Positions 16,537 through 25,695 of a stretch of DNA of 64,000 bases are shown in pieces (positions within the stretch are counted from its first letter, which is position 1; the number at the start of each line of letters is the position of its first letter). The notes beneath the pieces are model-generated. The model was not told the origin of the DNA, did no database searches, and saw only the letters and a program-made list of their open reading frames with translations. Both the position numbers and the translations under genes were made by a program. Origin of the DNA: RGIG529 sp050950425 (GTDB lineage: Bacteria; Bacillota; Clostridia; Oscillospirales; Oscillospiraceae); the NCBI GenBank assembly GCA_050950425.1, contig JBMNHO010000002.1:558001-622000 (forward strand), written 5' to 3'.

Positions 16537-17160
16537 TCACTTCTTTGAAAATTGAAATTTGCGCTCCTCTCCTTTGAAAAGCCGAACTATGTTTTGCCGA
16601 TGCATAATAAGTAGCAGAACAGCGCAAAAAGCAGCGCAAGCGATGCAGAAAAGATCCGCCTTGGCAATGAGCCAAACACCCAAAGGGAAGGTAATCCCCG
16701 CCAGAATAGACCCCAAAGACACAAAGCGCGTCAAAAGAACACCCAAAAGGAACAGACCCATCACAAGGCAGGCCACCCGCCAGTCTAAAATCACCACCGC
16801 CGTACCGGCGGAGAGAACCCCCTTTCCCCCGCGAAAGCGGAAAAAGGCGGGAAACACATGCCCCAGCATCACAAACGCGTTAGACCAGTAAGAAACCTGC
16901 ATTACAGATACTTCCCCGAAAGGCGCCATGATCCATCGGCATAGGTAAATGGCGATGATCACCTTCACCACGTCACCCAGGACAACCATAAACGTCCACG
17001 GCCCGCCAAAGGTACGGTAAAAGTTGGTCAGTCCCGCGTTTCCGCTCCCGTGGGCCCGCACGTCATTTTGAAACACATATTTGGACACCAGAATAGACCC
17101 GTTGAAGCAACCCAGCAGATAAGAAATCACGGCCGCGAGCGCCCAATAAAAGTATATCAT
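16537..17160 (-). CDS. plsY: Glycerol-3-phosphate acyltransferase
   Basis: 207 residues, polytopic membrane enzyme that acylates glycerol-3-phosphate from acyl-phosphate. The family motifs are present: SGNAGLTNFYR (~38), the membrane-facing GHVFPAFFRFRGGKGV (~100) and the third motif region around ILAGITFPLGVWL. GGGAGAGGAA precedes ATG closely. It sits between der and gpsA. A basic C-terminus (GEERKFQFSKK) is cytoplasmic. Confidence 0.95.
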   Translation of the reverse strand: MIYFYWALAAVISYLLGCFNGSILVSKYVFQNDVRAHGSGNAGLTNFYRTFGGPWTFMVVLGDVVKVIIAIYLCRWIMAPFGEVSVMQVSYWSNAFVMLGHVFPAFFRFRGGKGVLSAGTAVVILDWRVACLVMGLFLLGVLLTRFVSLGSILAGITFPLGVWLIAKADLFCIACAAFCAVLLLIMHRQNIVRLFKGEERKFQFSKK

Positions 17161-17198
17161 TTCCTCTCCCCCTTAATCCCGCAAAAACCGTCGTCCCA

Positions 17199-18524
17199 TC
17201 ATGCCTTGTCGCCTTTTTCCCGAATGGTCATCCGAACGGGTGTCCCTTCCAGGCCAAATGTCTCACGAATCCTGTTTTCCAGATATCGCTGATAGGAAAA
17301 ATGGAATAGTTCTTTGTTGTTGCAAAAAACAACAAAATGGGGCGGCTTAATCCCCGCTTGGGTCATATAATAAATCTTCAGTCGTTTGCCCCTGTCCGTG
17401 GGCGGCTGCACCCTGGCCACCGCGTCAGACAAAACGGTGTTGAGCATCCCGGTGGTAATCCGCATCGCCCGCTGGTTGCTTACATATTGGATCAGCGGAA
17501 ACAGCTTGTTGACCCGGCTTCCCGTTTTGGCAGACAGAAACACAATGGGCGCCCACGGCATATAGCTTAAATCCCTTCGCACGTCTTCCCGCATCCGATC
17601 CATGGTTTTGCTGTCCTTTTCCACCAGGTCCCACTTATTCACCACGATGATACAAGAACACCCGGCATCATAGGCCAGGCCCGCTACCTTGGTGTCCTGC
17701 TCTGTGACCCCTTCCCGGCCGTCCAAAAGAATGAGACAGACATCTGCCCGTTCGATGGCCATTTGGGCTCGCAGTACACTGAATTTTTCAATCCTATCGT
17801 CCACCCGGGATTTTTTCCGCATCCCGGCGGTGTCAATCAGGCAGTATTTCCCTGTCTCGTTTTCAAAATAAGAGTCAACAGCGTCCCGGGTGGTGCCGGC
17901 CACATCGCTGACGATCACCCGCTCTTGGCCCAAAATCCGGTTCACCAATGAAGACTTTCCCACGTTCGGTTTGCCGATCACCGCCACATGGATCACGTCG
18001 TCGGCTTCCTCCTCCTCTTCCTTTGGCGGGAAATGCGCCACGCAGGCATCCAGCAGGTCGCCGGTGCCGTGGCCGTGAAGCGCCGAAACGGGAATGGGGT
18101 CGCCTAGACCTAAATTGTAAAACTCATACACATCCGGGTGGGTGGCCCCGGTGCTGTCCGCCTTGTTCACCGCCAGAATCACCGGCTTGTTCGACCGGAG
18201 AAGCATAGTGGCCACATCTTGATCCGCCGCGGTAATCCCCGTTCTCAAATCCGTCAAAAAGACGATCACCGTGGCGCTGTCAATGGCGATCTTTGCCTGC
18301 TCCCGCATAAAGCTCAAAATTTGGTTGTCGGCAGACGGCTCAATGCCCCCTGTGTCGACCAACGTAAAGTTCCGTCCGTTCCAGTCGCCTGTGGCGTAAA
18401 GCCGGTCCCGTGTCACCCCCGGCGTGTCCTCCACAATGGAAAGCCGCTTCCCCGCCAGCTTGTTAAACAGCATGGATTTGCCCACATTGGGCCGACCCAC
18501 GATTGCAATGATTGGTTTTGCCAT
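17199..18524 (-). CDS. der: Ribosome biogenesis GTPase Der (EngA)
   Basis: 441 residues with two tandem GTPase domains and a C-terminal KH-like domain, acting in 50S assembly. First domain: GRPNVGKSMLFNKL (8-21), DTPG, DTGGIEP and NKAD (~120). Second domain: GKPNVGKSSLVNRI (~183), DTAG and NKWD (~295). The KH-like end has PPHFVVFCNNKELFHFSYQRYLEN. It has 38 bp to plsY and belongs to the DUF512-der-plsY-gpsA cluster. Confidence 0.97.
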   Translation of the reverse strand: MAKPIIAIVGRPNVGKSMLFNKLAGKRLSIVEDTPGVTRDRLYATGDWNGRNFTLVDTGGIEPSADNQILSFMREQAKIAIDSATVIVFLTDLRTGITAADQDVATMLLRSNKPVILAVNKADSTGATHPDVYEFYNLGLGDPIPVSALHGHGTGDLLDACVAHFPPKEEEEEADDVIHVAVIGKPNVGKSSLVNRILGQERVIVSDVAGTTRDAVDSYFENETGKYCLIDTAGMRKKSRVDDRIEKFSVLRAQMAIERADVCLILLDGREGVTEQDTKVAGLAYDAGCSCIIVVNKWDLVEKDSKTMDRMREDVRRDLSYMPWAPIVFLSAKTGSRVNKLFPLIQYVSNQRAMRITTGMLNTVLSDAVARVQPPTDRGKRLKIYYMTQAGIKPPHFVVFCNNKELFHFSYQRYLENRIRETFGLEGTPVRMTIREKGDKA

Positions 18525-18630
18525 GATTTCACCTTAAAAACGCGGGCGTTCGCCGGCGTCCCCTTCTTCAACCTCCAAGGAAAAGGCGTTTTGATCTCCT
18601 GACCTTTTGACCTTTTCCACCCTCGTTCCC

Positions 18631-19950
18631 TTATTCCTCAATGCCCAAAATGGCGCGCAGCAGCTCGCCCCCGTCCTGATTGACGGGACGAACCGGCACA
18701 CCCAGGGCCTCTGACACCTGAGAAAGCGTCATACCGTCCAAAAAGATGTCCTCCCCGTGGCGCAACATATTCACGGGCAAAAGCAACCGCTCGCCCAGCT
18801 GTTTTCCCTTCAGCTGGGCGACAAGGTCCCGCCCTGTCAAAAGCCCCGCCACCACAATGGTGCGGCCGAAAAAATCGTTTTCCACGGAGTAGACTCTGCC
18901 GTCTACAGTATGCCATGTTTCCTTGGCCCGGTCAATGCACCGCTGCAAAAAAGGCCGGGCAGACCTTCCCGTGGCAATGGAAAAAGGGGACACCGACGCT
19001 TTCACCCCTTCCTTTTCCAGCGTCAAAGCGGCCTCCTCCAGCTCGGTTAAAAGCAGCCGAAGCATCCCCACGCCGTTTTCCAGCTGGGGATAGCCTTCAT
19101 AATAAGCGTCCTCTGGCAAGTCTCTCCCGGCGATGAGATAAAATTCGTCTGAGCAGAAAAAAATCACGGTGCCATACCGCTCTTTGCAGATCTCGCCATA
19201 TGCCTCCACCTGGTCGATCACTGCCGCCGCCTGCTCTCTTTTGTACGGCTCCAAGGGATAAAGCCCCTCCCGAAAGCCCGTAACGCCTACAGGCACGATG
19301 GAAGCGCTTGGCACGGCAGGATACAAACGGGACAAATCTTCCATGGTTTTCAAAAGGGCGGGCCCGTCGTTCAGCCCCGGGCAGGCAACCACCTGGCAGT
19401 TCATGGTGATGCCTGCTTCGGCGAATTTCTCCACCCACAAAAGGCTCTCGCCTCCCCGGGGGTTACCCAGCAAAAAACTGCGCAGCTCGGGGTCAGTGCT
19501 GTGGATCGAAAGGTTCAGAGGGCTGATCTTCAAATCAATGATCCGCTGCAGCTCTCGGGATGTCAAATTCGTCAGCGTAATATAGTTGCCCATGAGAAAC
19601 GAAAGCCGGGCATCGTCGTCCTTAAAATAAAGAGAAGGACGCATCCCCTTTGGCAACTGATCCACAAAGCAAAAGACGCAGCGGTTGGCACAGGATTTTT
19701 TCCCGTCCATCAGATACGTCTCAAAATTAAGGCCCAAGTTCTCCCCTTCCTCCTTGCGGATGCGAAGGGTGCGCTTGCGCCCGGCCTTTGTTTCAATCGT
19801 CAGGCGAAGCTTTCGGTCATACGTATAATACTGATAATCCAATACGTCCAAGATCTGGCTGCCGTTGATCATCATCAGTCGGTCTCCCGCCTGAATCCCC
19901 GCCCTTTGGGCCGGGGACGGCGTATCCACAGATGCAATTACGTTGGACAT
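18631..19950 (-). CDS. PDZ/DUF512 radical SAM-like protein
   Basis: 439 residues. The N-terminal PDZ domain (PSPAQRAGIQAGDRLMMING) leads to CANRCVFCFVDQLPKGMR, a CxxxCxxC cluster motif near residue 90, then a TIM-barrel core with DDDARLSFLMGNYITLTNL, SIHSTDPELR, CPGLNDG. The C-terminal DUF512 part has GxxxAxPFL-like ATGRSARPFLQRCIDR and VAGLLTGRDLVAQL. This conserved clostridial gene next to der has no proven reaction; it probably binds a 4Fe-4S cluster. GGAGAATTTGAC precedes ATG. It may be read from its own weak promoter near 19998 or from azlCD. Confidence 0.93.
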   Translation of the reverse strand: MSNVIASVDTPSPAQRAGIQAGDRLMMINGSQILDVLDYQYYTYDRKLRLTIETKAGRKRTLRIRKEEGENLGLNFETYLMDGKKSCANRCVFCFVDQLPKGMRPSLYFKDDDARLSFLMGNYITLTNLTSRELQRIIDLKISPLNLSIHSTDPELRSFLLGNPRGGESLLWVEKFAEAGITMNCQVVACPGLNDGPALLKTMEDLSRLYPAVPSASIVPVGVTGFREGLYPLEPYKREQAAAVIDQVEAYGEICKERYGTVIFFCSDEFYLIAGRDLPEDAYYEGYPQLENGVGMLRLLLTELEEAALTLEKEGVKASVSPFSIATGRSARPFLQRCIDRAKETWHTVDGRVYSVENDFFGRTIVVAGLLTGRDLVAQLKGKQLGERLLLPVNMLRHGEDIFLDGMTLSQVSEALGVPVRPVNQDGGELLRAILGIEE

Positions 19951-19997
19951 GTCAAATTCTCCATTCCGCCGAAACTCTTGGCAAAGATTGTCTGCTT

Positions 19998-20006
19998 ATG
20001 ATAGCA
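19998..20006 (-). promoter_or_regulatory. Possible extended -10 promoter before the DUF512-der cluster
   Basis: On the minus strand TGCTATCAT, an extended -10 element. No good -35 box is present, so it is tentative. Confidence 0.35.
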
Positions 20007-20015
20007 CTTTTTGTC

Positions 20016-20354
20016 TCAAAAGGGAAGTACAAATTGCCGCAATAAAACGTATAAAACCGTTCCTCCGCCAATGGAGAGCAGCAAATTATGCTTCAGCCGG
20101 TGGATGCAAATAATGTAAAGGATGGCAATCCCCTCCGGCAGCCCCCAAGGTCTTGTAAAAATTGAAATGTCTTTGAGACAGTAAACCACCAGCATACCGA
20201 TGATGGCAAAGGGCAGAATATCTCCCAAATAAGCAATGTATTTCGGCGTCTTTCGTTTTCCCGGAAACAGCAGAAAGGGCAGCACTCGGGTGGCCGCCGT
20301 ACACAGCGCCATAACAGCCACCAGCAGCAGGGCCTCATTGATTGGCAAGCGCAT
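20016..20354 (-). CDS. azlD: Branched-chain amino acid exporter, small subunit
   Basis: 112 residues, about four membrane helices, typical of AzlD: LLLVAVMALCTAATRVLPFLLF with the conserved T-R-x-P, then PKYIAYLGDILPFAIIGMLVVYCL, GLPEGIAILY and RLKHNLLLSIGGGTVLYVLL. GGAGGTG inside the end of azlC drives its ATG, and the genes overlap by 20 bp. With AzlC it forms a small exporter of branched-chain amino acids or analogues. Confidence 0.9.
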   Translation of the reverse strand: MRLPINEALLLVAVMALCTAATRVLPFLLFPGKRKTPKYIAYLGDILPFAIIGMLVVYCLKDISIFTRPWGLPEGIAILYIICIHRLKHNLLLSIGGGTVLYVLLRQFVLPF

Positions 20355-21039
20355 GGTATTTCACCTCCAATTTGCCCCGCAGCACCGTAAGTGCCAGCAG
20401 GATCCCCCCCATTGACGGCAGCAAAAACCATTGGGAGCCAAAAACCAAAAGGCACACAGCCGTAATAAAGATGCCGGTGAGCGCTGCGGTGTGATTTTTG
20501 CTTTTTTCCCACTGATCCAAAAAGATAACCACAAACAGAGCCGTCATAACAAAATCAATGCCTTGAATGTCAAAGGCAAGCAGCGACCCGCACAGCGCCC
20601 CCAGCGTAGATCCTATGATCCAATAGGAATGATTCAAAAGGGCGATGGCCCCGTAATACGCCCCGGTCGGGATATCTTTCGGCACCGGAACGGTGCAAAG
20701 CAGGGAATATGTCTCATCGGTGAGCGCGAAGACGAGATACGGCTTCCACTTCCCCGTGTCCCGGAACCGGTCCAGCATGGACAGCCCGTAAAACATGTGC
20801 CGTGCGTTGACCATGAAGGTCAAAATCGCGGCGGCGCCCACGTCCAATGGCGCCGACAAAATCCCCACCGCCACAAATTGCATGGACCCTGCATAAATAA
20901 ACACACTCATCACCATAGCAAGGCCCCAGCCATACCCCCGGCTGGAGAGCAAAAGACCAAAGGCGATGCCCAAAAATAAATAGCCGGTCATCACCGGCAG
21001 TGTCCGTGGAAAGGCCGCCTTCACTGCCCGTCCCATCAT
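20335..21039 (-). CDS. azlC: Branched-chain amino acid exporter, large subunit
   Basis: 234 residues with about six helices. AzlC family features: FPRTLPVMTGYLFLGIAFGLLL at the N-terminus, FIYAGSMQFVAVGIL (~50-65), NARHMFYGLSML (~83) and FALTDETYSLL (~106). AAGGAGCGG precedes the ATG. It forms an AzlCD pair. No Lrp-type regulator is adjacent. Confidence 0.94.
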   Translation of the reverse strand: MMGRAVKAAFPRTLPVMTGYLFLGIAFGLLLSSRGYGWGLAMVMSVFIYAGSMQFVAVGILSAPLDVGAAAILTFMVNARHMFYGLSMLDRFRDTGKWKPYLVFALTDETYSLLCTVPVPKDIPTGAYYGAIALLNHSYWIIGSTLGALCGSLLAFDIQGIDFVMTALFVVIFLDQWEKSKNHTAALTGIFITAVCLLVFGSQWFLLPSMGGILLALTVLRGKLEVKYHALANQ

Positions 21040-21208
21040 AACGCATCCGCTCCTTTTTCGCGTTGCTTGCCCCGGGGCCGTCTCGGAATGGAAATGGCCC
21101 TTTTTGCGTGCCGTTTGGCATGAACAAAGAGGAAAAACCGTGTCAAGCGCCGACAGATATCCTTTGGCTCGCTGTCTCCGTCAGAGCAAGAAGAGAACGG
21201 ACAAAGGC

Positions 21209-21240
21209 GTCCGCCTGCCCCACGCGTGTGGCAGGCGGAC
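21209..21240 (-). terminator. Probable terminator of the acd2 operon
   Basis: GTCCGCCTGCC/GGCAGGCGGAC, an 11-bp stem with a 10-nt loop ~40 bp after the acd2 stop codon. The following sequence GCCTTTG is only weakly T-rich. Confidence 0.6.
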
Positions 21241-21278
21241 ATTGCTCCACTTTCTTTTTTACAGGAGCCAAGCAAGTT

Positions 21279-22421
21279 TTATTTTACGCCCATCCAGGAG
21301 GAGACCACCATTTTCTGCACTTCTGTGGTGCCCTCATAAATCTCTGTGATTTTGGCGTCCCGCATTTTGCATTCTATGGGATATTCCCTTGTAAAACCAT
21401 ATCCGCCAAACAGCTGGAGGCAACGGCGGGTTACGTCGCTGGCCGTCCGCGCCGCGAACATTTTGGCCATGGCCGCCTGATGGGTGTAATCTTCTCCGTT
21501 GTCCTTCGCAGCGGCGGCTCGATAGACCAGCAGCCTTGCCGCGTCTACATCTGTCTGCATCTCCGCCAACTCAAACTGGGTGTTTTGGAACTGAGACAGC
21601 CGCTTGCCAAACTGCACCCGCTCCCGGGTATACAGCACCGTTTCGTCAATGGCTCCCTGGGCAATGCCCAGCGCTTGGGCGGCAATGGAGATCCGCCCCC
21701 CATCCAGCGTGGCCATGGCAATGTGAAAGCCCTGGCCCAGTTCGCCCAAAAGATTCGCCTTCGGCACCTTCACGTCTTGAAACAGAAGCTCGCAGGTATC
21801 TGACGCCCGAATGCCCATTTTCTTAATTTTTTCTCCCACCTGGAACCCTTCCATGCCCCGCTCCAAAATAAAAGCGGAAATGCCCCGGCTGCCCAAAGTG
21901 GGGTCTGTCTTTGCAAAAACCACATATGTCCCCGCCACTTGGGAATTGGAGATGAACATTTTGCTTCCGTTGAGAAGAAAATAATCCCCTTTGTCCTCCG
22001 CCACAGACTTTTGCATGGAAGCATCCGTGCCGGCCGACGGTTCTGTCAGACCAAAGGCGCCCAGAACCTCCCCCGTGGCCAAAGGAATCAAATATTTTTC
22101 CTTCTGGACCTCCGTGCCGTACGTGTAAATAGGCCATTGGCAAAGAGAAACATGAGAGGACAAAATAATGCCCATGGTGCCGCACACCTTGCAAAATTCC
22201 TCAATGGCGGCAATGTATGTGACCGTGTCGAGCCCCGCTCCCCCATATTCCTCCGGGTAAGGCAGGCCCAAAAGGCCCATTTCTTTCATTTGCTCCACAA
22301 TATCGTGGGGAAACTCCTCCGTCTCGTCCATTTCTGCCGCTCGTGGCTTGATCTCTTGCTGGGCAAAGTCGCGAAACATAGCAACCAATTCCTGCTGTTC
22401 TTCTGTAAAATGAAAATCCAA
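21279..22421 (-). CDS. Acyl-CoA dehydrogenase, second copy
   Basis: 380 residues, full-length ACAD. Seen: FGLTEPSAGTDASMQ, FISNSQVAGTYVVFAKT, KMGIRASDTCELLF, LQLFGGYGFTREYPIECKMRDAKI and the catalytic Glu in ITEIYEGTTEVQK. The start is TTG (22421) with AAAGGAG upstream. It is the last gene of etfB-etfA-acd on the minus strand. It differs clearly from the copy at 7.4 kb, so the two modules are not a recent duplication. It could be butyryl-CoA or another short- or branched-chain acyl-CoA dehydrogenase; the substrate is not visible. Confidence 0.93.
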   Translation of the reverse strand: MDFHFTEEQQELVAMFRDFAQQEIKPRAAEMDETEEFPHDIVEQMKEMGLLGLPYPEEYGGAGLDTVTYIAAIEEFCKVCGTMGIILSSHVSLCQWPIYTYGTEVQKEKYLIPLATGEVLGAFGLTEPSAGTDASMQKSVAEDKGDYFLLNGSKMFISNSQVAGTYVVFAKTDPTLGSRGISAFILERGMEGFQVGEKIKKMGIRASDTCELLFQDVKVPKANLLGELGQGFHIAMATLDGGRISIAAQALGIAQGAIDETVLYTRERVQFGKRLSQFQNTQFELAEMQTDVDAARLLVYRAAAAKDNGEDYTHQAAMAKMFAARTASDVTRRCLQLFGGYGFTREYPIECKMRDAKITEIYEGTTEVQKMVVSSWMGVK

Positions 22422-22522
22422 ACCGCCGCGCTCCTTTCCGCTCGGCAGACCGCCGGGCCTGTTTTTATCTTTACAATCTTTTAATTTTCTATCTATCTTT
22501 TTCTGTTTTGGTATTCCGCTTT

Positions 22523-23521
22523 TTATTCCAGTCCCTTTAGCTTCCTCACTTCTGCCGTCAGCGCGGGAAGCACCTGAAACAAGTCTCCCACAATGCCGTA
22601 ATCCGCAATGTCGAAAATGGGCGCTGTCTCGTCCTTGTTGATGGCCACGATAACGTTAGAGCCGCTCATCCCCGCCTGATGCTGCACCGCGCCGGAGATG
22701 CCGCAGGCGATGTAAAGCCGCGGCCCGACTACCTTGCCCGTCTGGCCCACCTGGTGGGCATGGGGAATCCACCCGGCATCCACCGCCGCCCGGGAGGCGC
22801 CCACGGCAGCCCCCAAAGCATCCGCCAAATCCCGAATATAAGAAAAATTCTCCTCCTTGCCAAGCCCCCGACCGCCGGAAACGATGATGTCGGCATCTTC
22901 CACTTTAAGCAGCTCTCCCGCGGCCTCTTTCACTGTTTCCAGCAGCTTTGCCTTTCTCGGCACATCCGGCGGGACAATGACGCTCTCGTCCAAAACAGGT
23001 GCCTTTCGCCCGGCATCCGCCGTTCCCTTTTGGAATACGCCGGGGCGGACAGAGCCCATCTGGGGAAGGCTCGTCTGCACCACCGTGGTTTTCAGATTGC
23101 CCCCAAACCCCAGCCGGGTCCACAAAACCTTGCCCTCCTCCGACACGGCAAGCGCGGTGCAGGACGCCACAAACCCCGCCCCAAGGGCCAGGGCGACACG
23201 GGGGCCAAAATCACGTCCGTTGTTGGTGGCGCCCATCAAAATCACGTCCGGGCGGTGTTTCTTCGCCAGCGCGCACAGCGCGTCTGTATACGGCTCTGTC
23301 TCATATGCTGCGTATTGAGGCCCGTCCACTAAAATGATTTCATCCGCGCCGTAAGCGACGCATTCCTCCGCTGCCTTTTGAAGCTCGCTGCCGATCAACA
23401 CGGCGGAGAGAGACTGCCCCAGCCCCTTTGCCAGCGCTCGGCCGCCGGCGAGGAGCTCCAGCCCGATTTTTTTCGGTACGCTCTTTTCGTCGCACTCCAC
23501 ATAAACCCATACCTGTGCCAT
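22523..23521 (-). CDS. etfA: Electron transfer flavoprotein, alpha subunit, second copy
   Basis: 332 residues, the standard EtfA length. C-terminal FAD motifs: SGGRGLGKEENFSYI, VGASRAAVDAGWIPHAHQVGQ (in pieces), GPRLYIACGISGAVQHQAGM, INKDETAPIFDIADYGIVGDLF. The N-terminal domain has ILMGATNNGRDFGPRVA and a shorter middle than the first copy. GGGGGAGG precedes ATG. It lies 13 bp after etfB and ~100 bp before acd. Confidence 0.95.
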   Translation of the reverse strand: MAQVWVYVECDEKSVPKKIGLELLAGGRALAKGLGQSLSAVLIGSELQKAAEECVAYGADEIILVDGPQYAAYETEPYTDALCALAKKHRPDVILMGATNNGRDFGPRVALALGAGFVASCTALAVSEEGKVLWTRLGFGGNLKTTVVQTSLPQMGSVRPGVFQKGTADAGRKAPVLDESVIVPPDVPRKAKLLETVKEAAGELLKVEDADIIVSGGRGLGKEENFSYIRDLADALGAAVGASRAAVDAGWIPHAHQVGQTGKVVGPRLYIACGISGAVQHQAGMSGSNVIVAINKDETAPIFDIADYGIVGDLFQVLPALTAEVRKLKGLE

Positions 23522-23534
23522 GGTGTTCCTCCCC

Positions 23535-24338
23535 CTAAATCACATGGGCGCCATTTAACATGGCAAACAGCGCTTTGGCCGATTCCTCGTCTGTCTCTTC
23601 TTTGATCACATGGCAGCTGGCCTTTTTCTCCGGAATCTCCATGGCTATAACCCTTGTCCGGGAGCCCTCCGCCCCGCACTCTTCCGGGGCAAGGCCCACG
23701 TCTGCGGCGGACAGGACGGGCACCTTGGCCCGGGTGGCGGACAGCTTGCTTTTCACCGTTGGAAAGCGAGGCTCATAGGCTGTTTTCGTCACGGCGAGAA
23801 CAGAAGGCAGCGGAAGCGCCAGCCGCTCATATCCGTCCTCTGTCTGTCGCTGAACCAAAAGGCTTCCCGCCTCTCCCAGGGATGCGTCTGTCACATATGT
23901 GGCCTGTGCCAGCCCAAGCCGATGGGCCAACTGGGGGCCCATCTGGCCGCTGTCTCCGTCCGTGGCGTTTTTGCTCAAAAAGATCAGGTCAAACTTCCCT
24001 TCCGTCTGTTCCAAATGGCGGATGGCCCGAAACAGAGCCAGGCTGGTGGCATAAGTGTCCGCCCCGCGCAGAGATTCGTCGCACAGCAGATACGCCTTGT
24101 CCCCTCCCACGGCGAGGCAGTCCTTCAGCGCCTTGACAGCAGACATGGGACCCATAGACAGCAGGACAATGCGAGAGCCGGGGTTTTGGTCTTTCATCCT
24201 GGCGGCCAGCTCCATGGTAAACCCGTCCAGCAGGTTTAGCGCCGCCTCCTCCGGGTCGCGCGCAATGGTGTTTCGGGTTTCGTCAATCGCTATCTGTGTC
24301 GTGTTTGGCACCTGTTTGATGCAAACCAGAATATTCAT
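23535..24338 (-). CDS. etfB: Electron transfer flavoprotein, beta subunit, second copy
   Basis: 267 residues, starting MNILVCIKQVPNTTQIAID. Features: NLLDGFTMELAARMKD, LLSMGPMSAVKALKDCLAVGGDKAYLL, LFLSKNATDGDSGQMGPQLAHRLGL and LAVTKTAYEPRFPTVKSKLSA. The start at 24338 follows CAGGAGGATTTT. The same-frame upstream ATG has no ribosome site. It is the first gene of the second ETF module, with a consensus promoter ~120 bp upstream. Confidence 0.95.
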   Translation of the reverse strand: MNILVCIKQVPNTTQIAIDETRNTIARDPEEAALNLLDGFTMELAARMKDQNPGSRIVLLSMGPMSAVKALKDCLAVGGDKAYLLCDESLRGADTYATSLALFRAIRHLEQTEGKFDLIFLSKNATDGDSGQMGPQLAHRLGLAQATYVTDASLGEAGSLLVQRQTEDGYERLALPLPSVLAVTKTAYEPRFPTVKSKLSATRAKVPVLSAADVGLAPEECGAEGSRTRVIAMEIPEKKASCHVIKEETDEESAKALFAMLNGAHVI

Positions 24339-24457
24339 AAAATCCTCCTGTCTGGAACTGTCCCTTTTCGAGCCGTTTCGCCTGTTTCGGCGGCAACTAT
24401 CTTCTCGAAAAAATGCGCCGGTTTGTTGCACCAGCGTTTTTGCTTTTCTTCCGGTTT

Positions 24458-24486
24458 ATTGTATCAAAGGGCATGATAAAATACAA
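24458..24486 (-). promoter_or_regulatory. Sigma-A promoter of the etfB-etfA-acd2 operon
   Basis: On the minus strand TTGTAT (24481-24486), a 17-base spacer and TACAAT (24458-24463). Confidence 0.75.
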
Positions 24487-25155
24487 GGGCAGGGGCTGAA
24501 GTTTTTTGACCTCTGTCCTCGGCCTTGGGCGTTCAAAAGTGGGAAACTCGTTGCTTTTTCACATACGGATGGCAGAAGCCTTGTTCTCCATGTCAATCCG
24601 GCACAGCGTGAAAGCAGGGCAGCGCTTGCGCGATTTCGGCAGGGCCTGCCCTCTTTCACAGGCTCTGTAGAGATGCTCCGTCGTTTTTGCATCAAACGGC
24701 TCAATTAAAGATAAATATCCTAAGTTTCTCCTTATTTCCCGCTGTTCCGGACTGTATTGCCCGGCTTTGCATGGTCCTTGGACTGTTGCAACATCCTTTT
24801 CGTCCACCAAAGCGGTGTACTTTGTTCCTTTAAAATGATATAATCTAAGGTATATGAGCAATTTTGAGAAAACAAAAGAACATCGTGTTTCGTTTGCTTT
24901 AACAGAAAAAGCCGACAAAGTTTTTCCGATGGATGCGCCGTCGGAATTATGAATACCGGATATTGGACTGCGCATGGCCCGAGGGTGAAAATACTTTTTC
25001 TCTGCCCCTGCCGTTCAATCTTCGGTTCTATTTTGTCGATTGCTATATGGAAGAAGAAAGCGACCCCCAAGCCTGCGGAGCCCTCTATTTGTTGAGGAGC
25101 CCCCGGCCGGGGGGCGCTTCCGTTATGTCGAAAATGAATGGAGGAGCCTTATCAC
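24487..25155. other. Intergenic region with short ORFs only
   Basis: No recognisable gene. On the plus strand an extended -10 box (TGATATAAT, 24837-24844) precedes a 32-codon ORF (24854-24952) whose TGA overlaps the ATG of a 48-codon ORF (24949-25095, one hydrophobic segment followed by KKK). Both have poor ribosome sites. A GC-rich hairpin (AGCCCCCGG/CCGGGGGGC, ~25100-25120) lies just before the FUSC-like gene. A minus-strand ORF at 24559-24975 has no family features. Confidence 0.35.
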
Positions 25156-25695
25156 ATGAAGAAACACAGACCGGCCAACGCACCTATACCGGGTCTCGGA
25201 CAAAGGAGCTTAAAAACCGCCTTGGCCACAGCAGTACTCGCCTTGATTTACCTTCCTTTTGACAGATCCCCCGCTTTTGCCTGCATTGGGGCAATTTTCG
25301 GGATGGGCAATGATATTGAGGATTCAAAAAGGAGCGGCGGCAATCGGCTTATCGGAACCGTTATCGGCGGACTTTTGGGAATGGCGGCGCTCTGGATAGA
25401 ATATTTCTTCTTTTCGTCAGGAAACTATTATCTAAGGGTTGTCTTGATCTTTTTGGGGATCATCCTTTTGGTGTGCTCCTCCGTGGTGTTTCGGTGGCCG
25501 GGGGCTGTTCAACCCGGCGGCGTGGTGCTTTGCATCATCTTGTTTGACACCCCCTCTGACCACATTTCCTATGCTTTCGGCAGGATGCTTGATACCGCGA
25601 TCGGTGTTGTTTTTGCCATTGCGGTCAATATGCTCTTCAGGCGGAGCCGGGTCGACAAGTGGCTCAAAAGAAAAACCGCCGACAAGGAGGCCTAG
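25156..25695 (+). CDS. FUSC / aromatic acid exporter-like membrane protein
   Basis: 179 residues with about five helices. The N-terminal region resembles the ArAE_1/FUSC family: RSLKTALATAVLALIYLPF, SPAFACIGAIFGMG and NRLIGTVIGGLLGMAAL, then FGRMLDTAIGVVFAIAVNML and a basic tail. These are half-size relatives of AaeB/YhfK-type exporters without the cytoplasmic domain. GGAGGAG lies 9 bases before ATG 25156. It stands alone. The substrate is unknown. Confidence 0.82.
   Translation: MKKHRPANAPIPGLGQRSLKTALATAVLALIYLPFDRSPAFACIGAIFGMGNDIEDSKRSGGNRLIGTVIGGLLGMAALWIEYFFFSSGNYYLRVVLIFLGIILLVCSSVVFRWPGAVQPGGVVLCIILFDTPSDHISYAFGRMLDTAIGVVFAIAVNMLFRRSRVDKWLKRKTADKEA

Noticed and set aside
24559..24975. 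138-codon minus-strand ORF upstream of etfB
   Set aside because: It overlaps a plus-strand promoter-like box and has no ribosome site or recognisable domain. It is kept only as part of the gap description.
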